Assembly (NCBI RefSeq): GCF_000986785.1
Contig: NZ_LAYY01000017.1
Coordinates: 21,938-85,937 of the forward strand
Length of the DNA: 64,000 nucleotides
From: Mesobacillus campisalis
Lineage (GTDB): Bacteria > Bacillota > Bacilli > Bacillales > Cytobacillaceae
Direction of reading: 5' to 3'
Under the pieces are notes generated by a model. It did not search any database. It saw only the letters and a program-made list of their open reading frames with translations, and was not told the origin of the DNA. Numbering within the stretch: position 1 is the stretch's first letter; the number at the start of each line of letters is the position of its first letter. Below, in pieces: positions 43,088 to 52,333 of the stretch. The translations under genes and the position numbers were made by a program.

Positions 43088-44530
43088 ATGCATCATTTAA
43101 ATAAAAGCATTTTTAACAAAACAGCTCGTCCGGAAAGGGTTCTTCAATTTGGCGAAGGCAATTTTTTACGGGGCTTTGTTGACTGGCAAATTCAAGTGCT
43201 GAATGAAAAAACTGATTTTAATGGAAGCGTTGTCGTCGTCCAGCCGCGGGGCTCCGAAAAGATTGAAAGGCTCAATGATCAGGACGGGCTGTTTACCCTC
43301 AATTTGCAGGGCATGAGAGACGGAGAACCGGTTAATGAACATATGGTGATCGATTCAATCAGCAGGGGCATCAACCTGTTTACAGATTACCAGGACTATC
43401 TGGAACTTGCAGGGAAGGAAGAACTTCGGTTCATTGTTTCCAACACGACCGAAGCAGGCATCGTTTTTGATGAAGCAGACCAGCTGGAAGACCGTCCGCA
43501 AAAGGGCTTCCCGGGGAAACTCACAGCCTTTTTGTATCAGCGCTATAAGGCCTTTTCAGGCGACAGGGAGAAAGGCTGCATCCTGATTCCTTGTGAGCTT
43601 ATTGAGAACAATGGCGGAAAGCTGAAAGAAGTGGTTCTCCAATATGCCGCCCACTGGAATATTGAGGAAGGGTTCGCTGAATGGATCCATGAGGCGAATA
43701 CATTCTGTTCGAGCCTGGTTGACAGGATTGTTCCGGGATTTCCTGCTGATTCCTATGAAGAGAAAATTCAGGAGCTTGGCTATCATGATAACCTTTTGGT
43801 TGTGGGTGAACAATATCATCTTTGGGTAATCGAGGGGCCGCAATGGATTAAAGAGGAACTGCCGGTTGAAGGAACTGGCCTCAATACTCTGTTCGTGGAT
43901 GATTTGGCACCCTACAGGACCAGGAAAGTCAGAATCCTGAATGGTGCCCATACAGCGATGACCCCGGTTGCCTATTTATACGGATTGGAAACCGTCGAAG
44001 AAAGTGTCAAGCATCCTGAGGTCGGCCTTTTTATAAAGGAAATGATTCACGAGGAAATCATTCCCACGCTTGAAGGTTCAAGAGAAGAGCTTACCGACTA
44101 TGCAGGGGAAGTGGTCAGCCGATTTGTGAATCCATACATCAAACACTATCTGCTTAGCATATCCTTGAACTCAATTTCAAAGTTTACAGCGAGAAACCTG
44201 CCAACCCTCCTTGACTATGTAAAAGAAAATAAAACTCTCCCTAAGAGACTGGTGTTTTCATTGAGCAGTCTCCTATATTTCTACAAAGGAAAAAGAGGCA
44301 GCGAAGAAATACCCCTGCAGGACAGCCCGGAAGTTCTTAATCTTTTTAAGACGCAATGGCAGAAACACTGCCAGCGGGAAATCAGCATGCAGGAGCTTTC
44401 AGGTGCGCTCTTATCTCATCAGGCATTGTGGGGGACGGACCTGACGCAAATATCCGGCTTAACGGAGGCAGTTGCATCCAGCCTTGAAAAAATTGAAGCG
44501 CTGGGAATTCAGGAAGCTATTAATCTTTAA
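43088..44530 (+). CDS. uxaB: Tagaturonate reductase
   Basis: NAD-dependent reduction of D-tagaturonate to D-altronate in galacturonate breakdown. The N-terminal LQFGEGNFLRGFVDWQI gives the cofactor loop, and KVRILNGAHTAMTPVAYL and the SKFTARNLPTLLDY segment are characteristic of the mannitol dehydrogenase-like uronate reductases. ATG at 43088 (480 residues) follows GAGGGGGAGG. Second gene of the operon, 68 bases after the regulator. Confidence 0.92.
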   Translation: MHHLNKSIFNKTARPERVLQFGEGNFLRGFVDWQIQVLNEKTDFNGSVVVVQPRGSEKIERLNDQDGLFTLNLQGMRDGEPVNEHMVIDSISRGINLFTDYQDYLELAGKEELRFIVSNTTEAGIVFDEADQLEDRPQKGFPGKLTAFLYQRYKAFSGDREKGCILIPCELIENNGGKLKEVVLQYAAHWNIEEGFAEWIHEANTFCSSLVDRIVPGFPADSYEEKIQELGYHDNLLVVGEQYHLWVIEGPQWIKEELPVEGTGLNTLFVDDLAPYRTRKVRILNGAHTAMTPVAYLYGLETVEESVKHPEVGLFIKEMIHEEIIPTLEGSREELTDYAGEVVSRFVNPYIKHYLLSISLNSISKFTARNLPTLLDYVKENKTLPKRLVFSLSSLLYFYKGKRGSEEIPLQDSPEVLNLFKTQWQKHCQREISMQELSGALLSHQALWGTDLTQISGLTEAVASSLEKIEALGIQEAINL

Positions 44531-44561
44531 AAAATCATCCACTATCAAGGAGGCGGCCCGA

Positions 44562-46055
44562 ATGAAAGATTTCCTGCAAATCCATCAAAACGACAATATC
44601 ATTCTCGCATTAAGGGATATAAATGTGGGTGAAACTCTCCAAATTAATGGAAGCAATTTGACAGTAAAAGCGGATATCAGCCGCGGGCATAAAATTGCGA
44701 TAGCCGAAATTAGGGAGAAAGATGATATTATTAAATACGGATATCCAATTGGCCATGCCCTGACAACCATTCACCCTGGTGAGCATGTTCATACCCATAA
44801 CACCAAAACCAATTTATCGGGAACCGAGGAGTATACATACGCTCCCAAGACATCGGTTGTTCCATACAAAAATGAACAACGGACGTTCAAGGGCTATCCC
44901 AGGGCTAATGGAAAGGTCGGCATCCGCAACGAACTCTGGATCGTGCCTACTGTCGGATGCGTAAATGGCATAGCGGAGAAAATCATCAAGCGCTTTGAAA
45001 AGCATGTCGGCGAGAACAGCCCATTTGATAATGTTCTCGTTCTGAAACATAACTACGGCTGCTCCCAGCTTGGCGATGACCATGAAAACACTAAGCAAAT
45101 CCTGCTTAATGCGGTTAACCATCCCAATGCCGGAGGAGTGCTTGTCCTTGGGCTTGGCTGTGAAAACAATGAACTGCCGGAATTTAAGCGGGCTCTAGGG
45201 GCAATCGACGAGAACCGTGTTAAATTCCTCATCTCCCAGGCAGTCACGGATGAAATTGAAGAAGGTTTCAAACTGGTAATGGAAATATATGAATCTGCTA
45301 AAGAGGATAAAAGGGAAGAAGTGCCGCTGTCAGAATTGAAAATCGGCCTCAAGTGCGGCGGTTCGGACGGATTCTCGGGTATAACGGCCAATCCGCTGCT
45401 CGGCCGTTTCTCCGATTACCTGATCGGCCAGGGAGGAACGACGGTTCTGACAGAAGTACCGGAAATGTTCGGGGCCGAGAAGATTTTAATGGAACGGGCA
45501 GCCAATGAAGAAGTGTTCCAAAAAATAGTTTCGCTGATTAATGACTTTAAGGATTATTTCCTCCAGCACAACCAGCCCGTATACGAAAACCCTTCACCCG
45601 GGAACAAGGCCGGCGGCATCACGACCCTTGAAGACAAATCACTTGGCTGCACACAAAAGGCTGGAACCTCGACTGTTGTGGACGTTCTTAAATACGGGGA
45701 GGTCCTCAAAACGAACGGGCTCAATCTATTGAGTGCCCCTGGCAATGATTTGATTGCTTCCACTGCGCTCGCGGCCGCGGGCTGCCAGATGGTTCTGTTC
45801 ACAACAGGGCGGGGAACGCCATTCGGGACCTTTGTACCAACGATGAAGGTCTCCACCAATACGCAAATCTATGAGCTTAAGCCGCACTGGATGGACTTCA
45901 ATGCCGGCATCCTCCTGGAAGATGGCGTTTCGGAAGAACAGGTCCTGATGGAGTTTGTCGATTATATAATCAGCGTTGCAAGCGGTGAATGGGTTAACAA
46001 TGAAAAGAACGACTTCAGGGAAATTTCCATCTTTAAAACCGGAGTCACTTTGTAA
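44562..46055 (+). CDS. uxaA: Altronate dehydratase
   Basis: Iron-dependent dehydration of D-altronate to 2-keto-3-deoxygluconate. 497 residues, ATG at 44562 with AAGGAGG upstream (the frame continues upstream inside uxaB). N-terminal SAF-like part with HPGEHVHTHN, then GYPRANGKVGIRNELWIVPTVGCVNG, HNYGCSQLGDDH, KCGGSDGFSGITANPLLG and the C-terminal TTGRGTPFGTFVPTMKVSTN. Length equals the B. subtilis enzyme. Confidence 0.95.
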   Translation: MKDFLQIHQNDNIILALRDINVGETLQINGSNLTVKADISRGHKIAIAEIREKDDIIKYGYPIGHALTTIHPGEHVHTHNTKTNLSGTEEYTYAPKTSVVPYKNEQRTFKGYPRANGKVGIRNELWIVPTVGCVNGIAEKIIKRFEKHVGENSPFDNVLVLKHNYGCSQLGDDHENTKQILLNAVNHPNAGGVLVLGLGCENNELPEFKRALGAIDENRVKFLISQAVTDEIEEGFKLVMEIYESAKEDKREEVPLSELKIGLKCGGSDGFSGITANPLLGRFSDYLIGQGGTTVLTEVPEMFGAEKILMERAANEEVFQKIVSLINDFKDYFLQHNQPVYENPSPGNKAGGITTLEDKSLGCTQKAGTSTVVDVLKYGEVLKTNGLNLLSAPGNDLIASTALAAAGCQMVLFTTGRGTPFGTFVPTMKVSTNTQIYELKPHWMDFNAGILLEDGVSEEQVLMEFVDYIISVASGEWVNNEKNDFREISIFKTGVTL

Positions 46056-46118
46056 TACACGAAATCGATAAATTCTCTATGATTCAACAATAATAGATGC
46101 CTTTTGGAGGAGAAGACG

Positions 46119-46769
46119 ATGAAAAAGCTAACAGTGTTAAGCAAACTTTCAGATTGTGGAGTCGTGGCGGTTGTAAGAGCCGATTCCCCGGAAGAAGCGG
46201 TAAGGATTTCGGATGCTTGTGTAAAAGGCGGAATTACGGGCATTGAAGTCACTTTTACGGTGGCAGGAGCAGATCAAGTCATCAAGGAACTTTCTGAACA
46301 ATATCAAAATAACCCAGAGGTTGTAATTGGTGCTGGAACGGTACTGGATGCTGTTACAGCGAGAATCGCGATTCTGGCCGGTGCCGAATTCATCGTTAGC
46401 CCTTGCTTTGACCAGGAGACAGCCAAGCTTTGCAACTTATACCAGGTTCCCTATATGCCAGGCTGCATGACCATCACAGAAATGAAAAATGCCATGGAAT
46501 ATGGTTCAGACTTTATAAAATTATTCCCTGGCAATGCTTTTGGTCCTGAATTTGTAAAATCAGTTAAGGCGCCGCTCCCTCAAGCTAATATTATGCCTAC
46601 TGGCGGAGTCAGCCTAGAGAATGTTGATCAATGGATCAAAAATGGCTGTGTGGCTGTCGGGGTTGGCGGAAACCTGGTTGCTCCGGCAAAAACGGGAGAT
46701 TACGGGAAAATTACGGAATACGCCCGCCAATATGTTCAGAAAGTTCAGGAAGCAAGAGAAGTAGTTTAA
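46119..46769 (+). CDS. kdgA: 2-keto-3-deoxy-6-phosphogluconate aldolase
   Basis: Splits KDPG to pyruvate and glyceraldehyde-3-phosphate, completing hexuronate breakdown. TIM-barrel of 216 residues with the catalytic Glu in GIEVTFT, the Schiff-base Lys in DFIKLFPGN, CxxPG-like MPGCMT and PTGGVSLEN for phosphate binding. RBS TTGGAGGAG. The operon has no KDG kinase (kdgK) or isomerase (uxaC), so these must be elsewhere. Confidence 0.92.
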   Translation: MKKLTVLSKLSDCGVVAVVRADSPEEAVRISDACVKGGITGIEVTFTVAGADQVIKELSEQYQNNPEVVIGAGTVLDAVTARIAILAGAEFIVSPCFDQETAKLCNLYQVPYMPGCMTITEMKNAMEYGSDFIKLFPGNAFGPEFVKSVKAPLPQANIMPTGGVSLENVDQWIKNGCVAVGVGGNLVAPAKTGDYGKITEYARQYVQKVQEAREVV

Positions 46770-46782
46770 TTGCAATAGTGAG

Positions 46783-46819
46783 AACTGGCTAACGATCTTC
46801 CTTTTGGCCAGTTTTTTTG
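46783..46819 (+). terminator. Terminator of the altronate operon
   Basis: AACTGGC and GCCAGTT with a long loop, ending in seven T. Confidence 0.75.
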
Positions 46820-46847
46820 AAATTGACTTTGAACGATAAACGTATGA

Positions 46848-46880
46848 AAGAGGCCAGTATTTCCGGCCTTCTTTTTTTAT
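46848..46880 (+). terminator. Second terminator-like hairpin
   Basis: AGAGGCC and GGCCTTCT enclose a short loop and are followed by a run of T, thirty bases after the first terminator. Confidence 0.65.
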
Positions 46881-46891
46881 GTCGAATATTG

Positions 46892-46932
46892 TTGACAAAC
46901 TTGTATAGGCAAGTTAGTATGTATATACAAGT
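46892..46932 (+). promoter_or_regulatory. treP promoter with two TreR-type operators
   Basis: TTGACA (46892-46897), 17 bases, TAGTAT (46915-46920). CTTGTATAGGCAAG (46900-46913) fills the spacer and ATGTATATACAAGT (46919-46932) overlaps the start; both fit the TreR operator TTGTATATACAA. Binding at either would block the polymerase until trehalose-6-phosphate relieves it. Confidence 0.8.
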
Positions 46933-47109
46933 TAATGTTCCAAATATAAAAATACTATACTTTCGAATTTGCAAACGATTTACCGCGTTTAGGTTTTAAG
47001 TAGATTCCTTTAAGGAATTAAGGATAAAAATGAAACCCTTAACAAAAGGTAAAAAGAGAAAATTCGGAAGTTAAAATGTGGAAGAATAGGCCGTTTATTG
47101 CTTGGTTGG

Positions 47110-47124
47110 ATGTAAACGGTAACA
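47110..47124 (+). promoter_or_regulatory. cre site (CcpA) upstream of treP
   Basis: ATGTAAACGGTAACA matches the catabolite-responsive element consensus WTGNAANCGNWNNCW at every position. It lies in the leader, 14 bases before the treP start and directly before AGGAGG, where CcpA could act as a roadblock when glucose is present. Confidence 0.75.
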
Positions 47125-47137
47125 GGAGGATCACAGG

Positions 47138-48538
47138 ATGAGTGTAAAGAAAGAATCAGTTGAAAAAATTGTCCAGGCAGTTGGCGGCAAAGACAATATT
47201 GCCGCTGCAACCCACTGTGTGACCCGCTTGCGCTTCGCCCTTAAGGATGAAGGAAAAGTGGATAAGGAAAGCCTGGAAAACATTGACCTGGTAAAAGGGT
47301 CTTTCTCAACGAATGGCCAATTCCAGGTCGTGATTGGACAGGGAACCGTAGACAAGGTCTATAAAGAAATGGTTGCCATGACTGGCATTGGGGAGTCCAG
47401 CAAACAGGATATTAAAGATGAAGCAGCCAAAAAGCTGAATCCCATTCAAAGAGCAATTAAAACCCTGGCAGACATCTTCATCCCAATCCTGCCAGCGATC
47501 GTGACAGCAGGTCTTTTGATGGGTATCAACAATATTTTGACAGGGCCGGGAATATTCTTTGATGAAGCCCTGATTGAGGTATATCCTCAGTGGGCGGATT
47601 TTGCCAGCATCATCAACCTGATTGCCAATACAGCCTTCGTGTTCCTGCCCGGACTGATTGGCTGGTCAGCGGTTAACCGCTTTGGCGGCAGCCCGCTGCT
47701 AGGGATTGTACTTGGCTTGATGCTTGTTCACCCTGACTTGATGAATGCTTGGGGTTACGGAGCGGCAGATGAAATTCCAACTTGGAACCTATTCGGTCTT
47801 GATGTCCAAAAGGTCGGGTACCAAGGTCAGGTTTTGCCGGTACTTCTGGCTTCTTATGTGCTCGCAAGAATTGAAATTGCCCTGAGAAAAAGGATTCCGG
47901 ATGCATTCCAATTATTGCTTGTTGCGCCTATTGCTTTGCTGGTAACTGGTTTTATATCATTTATCGCGATTGGGCCAATCACATTCGCAATTGGTAATGT
48001 TATCACGGGTGCAGTCGTTGGTCTGTTCGAAATCGCTCCAATTCTGGGCGGATTGATCTATGGCGGGCTATATGCGCCTCTTGTTATCACTGGTATGCAC
48101 CATACCTTCCTGGCAGTTGATCTTCAGTTGATCGGAAGCACTGGCGGAACGTTCTTATGGCCAATGGTGGCACTGTCGAATATTGCCCAGGGTACAGCGG
48201 CACTTGCGATGATGTTCGTCCTAAAAGATGAAAAGCTTAAAAGCTTGTCTGGTACTTCTGCTGTTTCAGCTTACCTTGGAATTACAGAGCCGGCGATGTT
48301 TGGTGTGAATCTGCGCTTCCGCTTCGCGTTTATCTCGGCCATCATTGGTTCTGCTTTGGCAGGTGCTGTGATCTCGGTAGCAGGTGTCAAAGCCCCTTCC
48401 ATCGGGGTAGGAGGACTTCCTGGTTTCTTGTCCATCTTCCCACAAAACTGGGGTGCCTTCTTCATTGGAATGGCGATCACCCTTGTCGTACCGTTTGTAC
48501 TCACCTTGCTGTTCGGCAAACTGCGTAAGCAGAAGTAA
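47138..48538 (+). CDS. treP: Trehalose PTS transporter subunit IIBC
   Basis: Imports and phosphorylates trehalose to trehalose-6-phosphate. 466 residues: EIIB domain at residues 1-90 with the phospho-cysteine C27 in AAATHCVTRLRFAL, then an EIIC membrane domain of about ten helices with LADIFIPILPAIVTAGLLMGINN, the KGSFSTNGQFQVVIGQGTVDKVY linker and the substrate motif GITEPAMFGVNLRFRF. Long stretches match B. subtilis TreP as I recall it. The EIIA part must come from another protein. Operators for TreR and CcpA precede it. Confidence 0.93.
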   Translation: MSVKKESVEKIVQAVGGKDNIAAATHCVTRLRFALKDEGKVDKESLENIDLVKGSFSTNGQFQVVIGQGTVDKVYKEMVAMTGIGESSKQDIKDEAAKKLNPIQRAIKTLADIFIPILPAIVTAGLLMGINNILTGPGIFFDEALIEVYPQWADFASIINLIANTAFVFLPGLIGWSAVNRFGGSPLLGIVLGLMLVHPDLMNAWGYGAADEIPTWNLFGLDVQKVGYQGQVLPVLLASYVLARIEIALRKRIPDAFQLLLVAPIALLVTGFISFIAIGPITFAIGNVITGAVVGLFEIAPILGGLIYGGLYAPLVITGMHHTFLAVDLQLIGSTGGTFLWPMVALSNIAQGTAALAMMFVLKDEKLKSLSGTSAVSAYLGITEPAMFGVNLRFRFAFISAIIGSALAGAVISVAGVKAPSIGVGGLPGFLSIFPQNWGAFFIGMAITLVVPFVLTLLFGKLRKQK

Positions 48539-48546
48539 TTTAAATA

Positions 48547-48640
48547 GTTCTTGCCAGCTCGGCAGGAACCAAATATAACAAAAGAACGATACCACCCGAA
48601 CATATTGGCAATCATGTTCAAAATGGTATCGTTCTTTCTT
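48547..48640 (+). promoter_or_regulatory. Two hairpins between treP and treA
   Basis: First GTTCTTGCC/GGCAGGAAC (48547-48569), then AAGAACGATACCA/TGGTATCGTTCTT (48582-48594 with 48624-48636), a perfect thirteen-pair stem followed by a TCTTT tract. They could partly terminate transcription, lowering treA relative to treP, or stabilise the 3' end of treP mRNA. Confidence 0.6.
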
Positions 48641-48668
48641 TATAACATTAGGTCAGGAGTGAAGAAAT

Positions 48669-50348
48669 ATGAAAGCATGGTGGAAGGAAAGTGTAGTTTA
48701 TCAAATCTATCCCCGCAGTTTTATGGACAGCAATGGTGATGGAATTGGCGACCTTCAGGGAATCATTTCCAAATTGGATTACCTGCAAAGCCTTGGCATC
48801 GATGTGATTTGGCTGTCCCCTGTCTACAAATCCCCGAACGATGATAATGGCTATGATATCAGTGATTACCAGGGCATTATGGATGAGTTCGGAACAATGG
48901 GAGACTGGGAGAACCTCCTGGAAGAAGTACATAACCGGGGCATGAAGCTGATCATGGACCTCGTTGTCAATCACAGCTCAGATGAACACCCATGGTTTGT
49001 CAAAGCTCGTAAATCAAAGGACAATCCATACCGGGATTATTTTATTTGGCGCCCTGGCAAGGATGGGAAGGAGCCCTCTAACTGGTATTCAAACTTTGGC
49101 GGATCAGCCTGGGAGTATGATGAAGGAACGGATGAGTATTATCTCCATTTGTTCTCGAAAAAGCAGCCGGATTTGAATTGGCGTAATCCGCAGCTTCGCG
49201 AGGAAGTGTATGCAATGATGAGATGGTGGCTAGATAAGGGAATTGACGGTTTCCGGATGGACGTGATCAATTTTATTTCCAAGCCGGAGACCTTTGAAGA
49301 CGGTGAACCGAAACCAGGCAAAAAATATGCTTCGGGAAGCAAGATTTACCGGAATGGGCCTCATATCCATGACTATTTGCAGGAAATGAATGCAAAAACC
49401 CTTTCCAAGTATGATGTCATGACGGTCGGCGAAATGCCGGGAGTGACACCTGAACTTGCGCAAATGTACACAGCCGAAGAGCGGAAGGAATTAAATATGG
49501 TATTCCAGTTCGAGCATATGGGGCTTGATAACGGACCGGACGGAAAATGGGATTTGAAGCCGCTCAATCTCCAGGATTTAAAACAGAACTTGACCAAATG
49601 GCAAAAAGCGCTTGAACATAAGGGCTGGAACAGCCTGTATTTCAACAACCACGACCAGCCTCGCTCCGTCTCGCGTTTCGGGAATGATAAAGAGTATCGC
49701 GTTGAATCTGCGAAAATGCTTGCCACCCTCCTTCATATGATGAAAGGAACTCCGTATGTGTATCAAGGGGAGGAGCTGGGCATGACCAATATCCGCTTTA
49801 ATTCCATCCAGGAGTACCGGGATATCGAAATCATCAATTTTTACCGGGAACAGAAAGCAGACGGAGTTCCCGAGGAAAAAATAATGGAGAGCATCTATGC
49901 AAAGGGACGGGATAACTCCAGGACGCCGATGCAGTGGGATGCGAGCAGGCACGCCGGCTTTACAACAGGAGAGCCATGGATTGGTGTCAATCCTAATTAC
50001 CGTGATATCAATGCAGAACAGGCTATTGCTGATGAAGATTCCGTTTACCACTATTACCGCAGGCTGATTCAGCTGCGCAAGTCTTATGATGTCATCGTCT
50101 ATGGCGAATATGATCTGGTTGATCCAGAGCATCCTGAAATCTTTTCCTATAAGCGGACAATGAAAGGGCAAACCCTCCTCGTCATCTGCAACTTTTATGG
50201 GAAAGAAAATAAATTCGAGTGGCCAAACGAAATGAATTTGAATGATGCCAGGTTATTAATCAGCAATTATGCTGAACAGGAAGGCGAAGAGTTGCAGAGA
50301 GTTTCGTTAAAGCCTTATGAAGCAAGGGTTTATCTTCTAGTCCATTAG
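48669..50348 (+). CDS. treA: Trehalose-6-phosphate hydrolase
   Basis: GH13 alpha-glucosidase of 559 residues splitting trehalose-6-phosphate into glucose and glucose-6-phosphate. Catalytic residues: Asp nucleophile in GIDGFRMDVINFIS, Glu acid in MTVGEMPG, Asp in NNHDQPR; region I is DLVVNHSS. The Val after the nucleophile Asp also occurs in oligo-1,6-glucosidases, and QPDLNW is shared with these, so an isomaltose-type activity is possible. Pairing with treP and SRDNSRTP-like GRDNSRTPMQWD and NYRDINAE segments favour TreA. No treR follows. ATG with TCAGGAGTG upstream. Confidence 0.85.
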   Translation: MKAWWKESVVYQIYPRSFMDSNGDGIGDLQGIISKLDYLQSLGIDVIWLSPVYKSPNDDNGYDISDYQGIMDEFGTMGDWENLLEEVHNRGMKLIMDLVVNHSSDEHPWFVKARKSKDNPYRDYFIWRPGKDGKEPSNWYSNFGGSAWEYDEGTDEYYLHLFSKKQPDLNWRNPQLREEVYAMMRWWLDKGIDGFRMDVINFISKPETFEDGEPKPGKKYASGSKIYRNGPHIHDYLQEMNAKTLSKYDVMTVGEMPGVTPELAQMYTAEERKELNMVFQFEHMGLDNGPDGKWDLKPLNLQDLKQNLTKWQKALEHKGWNSLYFNNHDQPRSVSRFGNDKEYRVESAKMLATLLHMMKGTPYVYQGEELGMTNIRFNSIQEYRDIEIINFYREQKADGVPEEKIMESIYAKGRDNSRTPMQWDASRHAGFTTGEPWIGVNPNYRDINAEQAIADEDSVYHYYRRLIQLRKSYDVIVYGEYDLVDPEHPEIFSYKRTMKGQTLLVICNFYGKENKFEWPNEMNLNDARLLISNYAEQEGEELQRVSLKPYEARVYLLVH

Positions 50349-50354
50349 CAAAGC

Positions 50355-50384
50355 AGCCCCAGGAATGGCCTGGGGCTATTTTGC
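50355..50384 (+). terminator. treA terminator
   Basis: AGCCCCAGG and CCTGGGGCT, nine pairs with a five-base loop, then ATTTTG. Confidence 0.85.
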
Positions 50385-50400
50385 CAAAAGGATTTGCCGC

Positions 50401-51447
50401 CTACATCAGGACAATAATAAAATAGTAGAGCAGCATTGTCACAAGACCGAGGGGGACCCCGAAAGCCGCCCACTCTTTGCTTGTGATTTTCAGTTTGTTC
50501 GCGGCAATGATATTGGGAATATTGCCGGGAATCAGCATACCCCCGCTTATCAGAAGGCCAAGCAGGATGGCTTGTATCGTAGCATCCTCCATCGCTGGGC
50601 TTAATTCTGCAGCAGCCAGAGTGGCATTATCGAGAATGGCTGAAACCATATTGATCCAGTAAAGAATAAGCGGATTGAGCTCGAGAAGATATGTGTTGAT
50701 CAACGGTTCAAATCCTGATCCTAGGAAGGTCAATCCCATAACAAAAAAATAAATCTTCAGTGCCCTGACAAAAATTTCTTCATAATCCGACCTGCTTCCT
50801 CCCTTGGCAGCAGGCCTTTTTTTTCTGGGAGGAGGATGAACCAGAAAAAACGTTAAACAGCCAAACAGGAGAAGGGCAGACAAAATTTCAGGTCCAAGCA
50901 GCCTGAATAAATAGAAAAAATCCTCGTTTAATTTGCTTACGGCAATCGTTGATAATGTTTCGCCAATAGGGGTTAACGCGGCTCCGAGCCCAATTGAATA
51001 ACAGGCCAGAATAACAAATCTTACCTGCGCTTTCCGTTCGAGCCCCAGTTCTTCAACGAGCAGGACGAGAATCAGGGCAGCGATAATAGCAGTAATGACG
51101 CTAGAGATCAAGCCCAGGGCGAAAACCGCTGCGGCCGCAAAGATTCTGAAAGGAACGACCCTGCTGAGTAAGAAGATTTGGCTTGCCAGCGGCTGCTGCA
51201 GCCATTTGAACAGCAGGCCCGCGCCAAGCACGGCCAGCGAGATGTAGATGGGGTCATAAGCCGCTTTTAAAAATAGGTCAGTATTATAAACCCCGCTTGC
51301 GAACGCTGCCAGCAGCCCCATAACAAACAGGAATATTTCCAGGTTCTCTTCAACGGCCTTTACGGTAAAAGGCAGCACGAGGACAAGCAAAAAAATGACT
51401 AATAGCCCTGCCATTAACAACACCATCTTTTTTAGTCTTATCCGCAT
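50401..51447 (-). CDS. DUF1646 family membrane protein (putative cation transporter)
   Basis: 348 residues with about ten hydrophobic segments. LGAALTPIGETLSTIAVSKL and GGMLIPGNIPNIIAANKLKI are characteristic repeats of the DUF1646 family, related to the ArsB/NhaD ion transporter superfamily; DUF1646 genes are known targets of Na+-I riboswitches. The ATG at 51447 has no good ribosome binding site and is buried in a perfect hairpin (51442-51495), which may be part of its control. An internal ATG at 51426 is an alternative start. Single gene. Confidence 0.75.
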   Translation of the reverse strand: MRIRLKKMVLLMAGLLVIFLLVLVLPFTVKAVEENLEIFLFVMGLLAAFASGVYNTDLFLKAAYDPIYISLAVLGAGLLFKWLQQPLASQIFLLSRVVPFRIFAAAAVFALGLISSVITAIIAALILVLLVEELGLERKAQVRFVILACYSIGLGAALTPIGETLSTIAVSKLNEDFFYLFRLLGPEILSALLLFGCLTFFLVHPPPRKKRPAAKGGSRSDYEEIFVRALKIYFFVMGLTFLGSGFEPLINTYLLELNPLILYWINMVSAILDNATLAAAELSPAMEDATIQAILLGLLISGGMLIPGNIPNIIAANKLKITSKEWAAFGVPLGLVTMLLYYFIIVLM

Positions 51448-51495
51448 TCACAGCATTTAAGATTTTCCGGGTGGAGGTATCATCCGTGAATGCGG
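51442..51495 (-). promoter_or_regulatory. Hairpin sequestering the start codon of the DUF1646 gene
   Basis: CCGCATTCAC (51442-51451) and GTGAATGCGG (51486-51495) are perfect ten-base complements; on the minus-strand RNA the ATG start lies in the 3' arm. The loop and the region upstream to about 51560 include CAAACTTGCC-like and GGCCGG segments that may form more structure. Possibly a translational riboswitch. Confidence 0.5.
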
Positions 51496-51668
51496 AACAA
51501 TCTATCCTATGCACCGGCCGGGACAAACTTGCCTTAAAAGTAGGCTAAATGGTCAATAAAAGAATACATTGCTATTTTGCTATAATTTTTAGAAATAAAA
51601 GTTTTTTCAGAAAATATTTGAAAAATTTTTTGTCCCTATGATACTATTAAACTCAAAGGATGATGAAT

Positions 51669-52307
51669 ATGAAAAAATACAGTTTAAAGGAAAGAATTGT
51701 TGAAACGGCTCTCGTGTTATTTGAAAAGAAAGGCTACCATGGAGTAACTGTGGACCAGATTGTTGCAGAATCGGGTTCATCCAAAGGGGGGTTTTACCAC
51801 AATTTTAAAAGCAAGGACGAATTGCTTTATCACATCCACGATGTCTTTATCTCCTATGTACTTGATAAGGCGAGGGAAGCGTATGACAATTGCGAAACAC
51901 CGGTTTCCCGCTTATGTGCCATCATCCAGTCATTCACAAAAGTTTTTGACCTTTATAAACCCCACATCACCGTATTCTACCAGGAGAGCACTTATTTAAC
52001 AGGTGATTTTAATCAGCAGATCAATGAAAAACGTGATAAGTACCGGAGATTGATTATCCAAGTCATCCAGGAAGGGCAGGCAAACGGCGACTTCCGTACA
52101 GAGGTGCCGGCGGAGATTACCGCAATGGCTATTATCGGAATGGTCAACTGGACTTATAAGTGGTTCAAGAAAGAAGGGCCGCTATCGATTGAAGCCATCG
52201 CAACCATATTTAATGACCTGCTATTGCATTCACTTCTAACCGAAAAAGGAATGAAACAGGAAGAAGTCTATTCCTTCCTCCTCCAAAGTCAGCCTGGCAT
52301 CAAGTAA
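51669..52307 (+). CDS. TetR-family regulator of the acyl-CoA degradation operon
   Basis: 212 residues. The N-terminal helix-turn-helix spans RIVETALVLFEKKGYHGVTVDQIVAES to GGFYHNFKSKDELL; the C-terminal domain is the usual ligand-binding helical bundle. ATG 51669 has AAAGGA eight bases upstream; ATGs at 51660 and 51663 overlap that site. An extended -10 TGCTATAAT at 51578-51586 is the likely promoter. It lies directly upstream of the yng/sco operon, whose leader holds two palindromes; likely repressor released by an acyl-CoA. Confidence 0.85.
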   Translation: MKKYSLKERIVETALVLFEKKGYHGVTVDQIVAESGSSKGGFYHNFKSKDELLYHIHDVFISYVLDKAREAYDNCETPVSRLCAIIQSFTKVFDLYKPHITVFYQESTYLTGDFNQQINEKRDKYRRLIIQVIQEGQANGDFRTEVPAEITAMAIIGMVNWTYKWFKKEGPLSIEAIATIFNDLLLHSLLTEKGMKQEEVYSFLLQSQPGIK

Positions 52308-52333
52308 GCTGGCTATTATAAAACAAAAAACAG

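Noticed and set aside
47108..47124. Operator of the uronate LacI protein before treP
   Set aside because: The site fits the cre consensus perfectly and the LacI palindrome only with two mismatches, so CcpA is the better reading.
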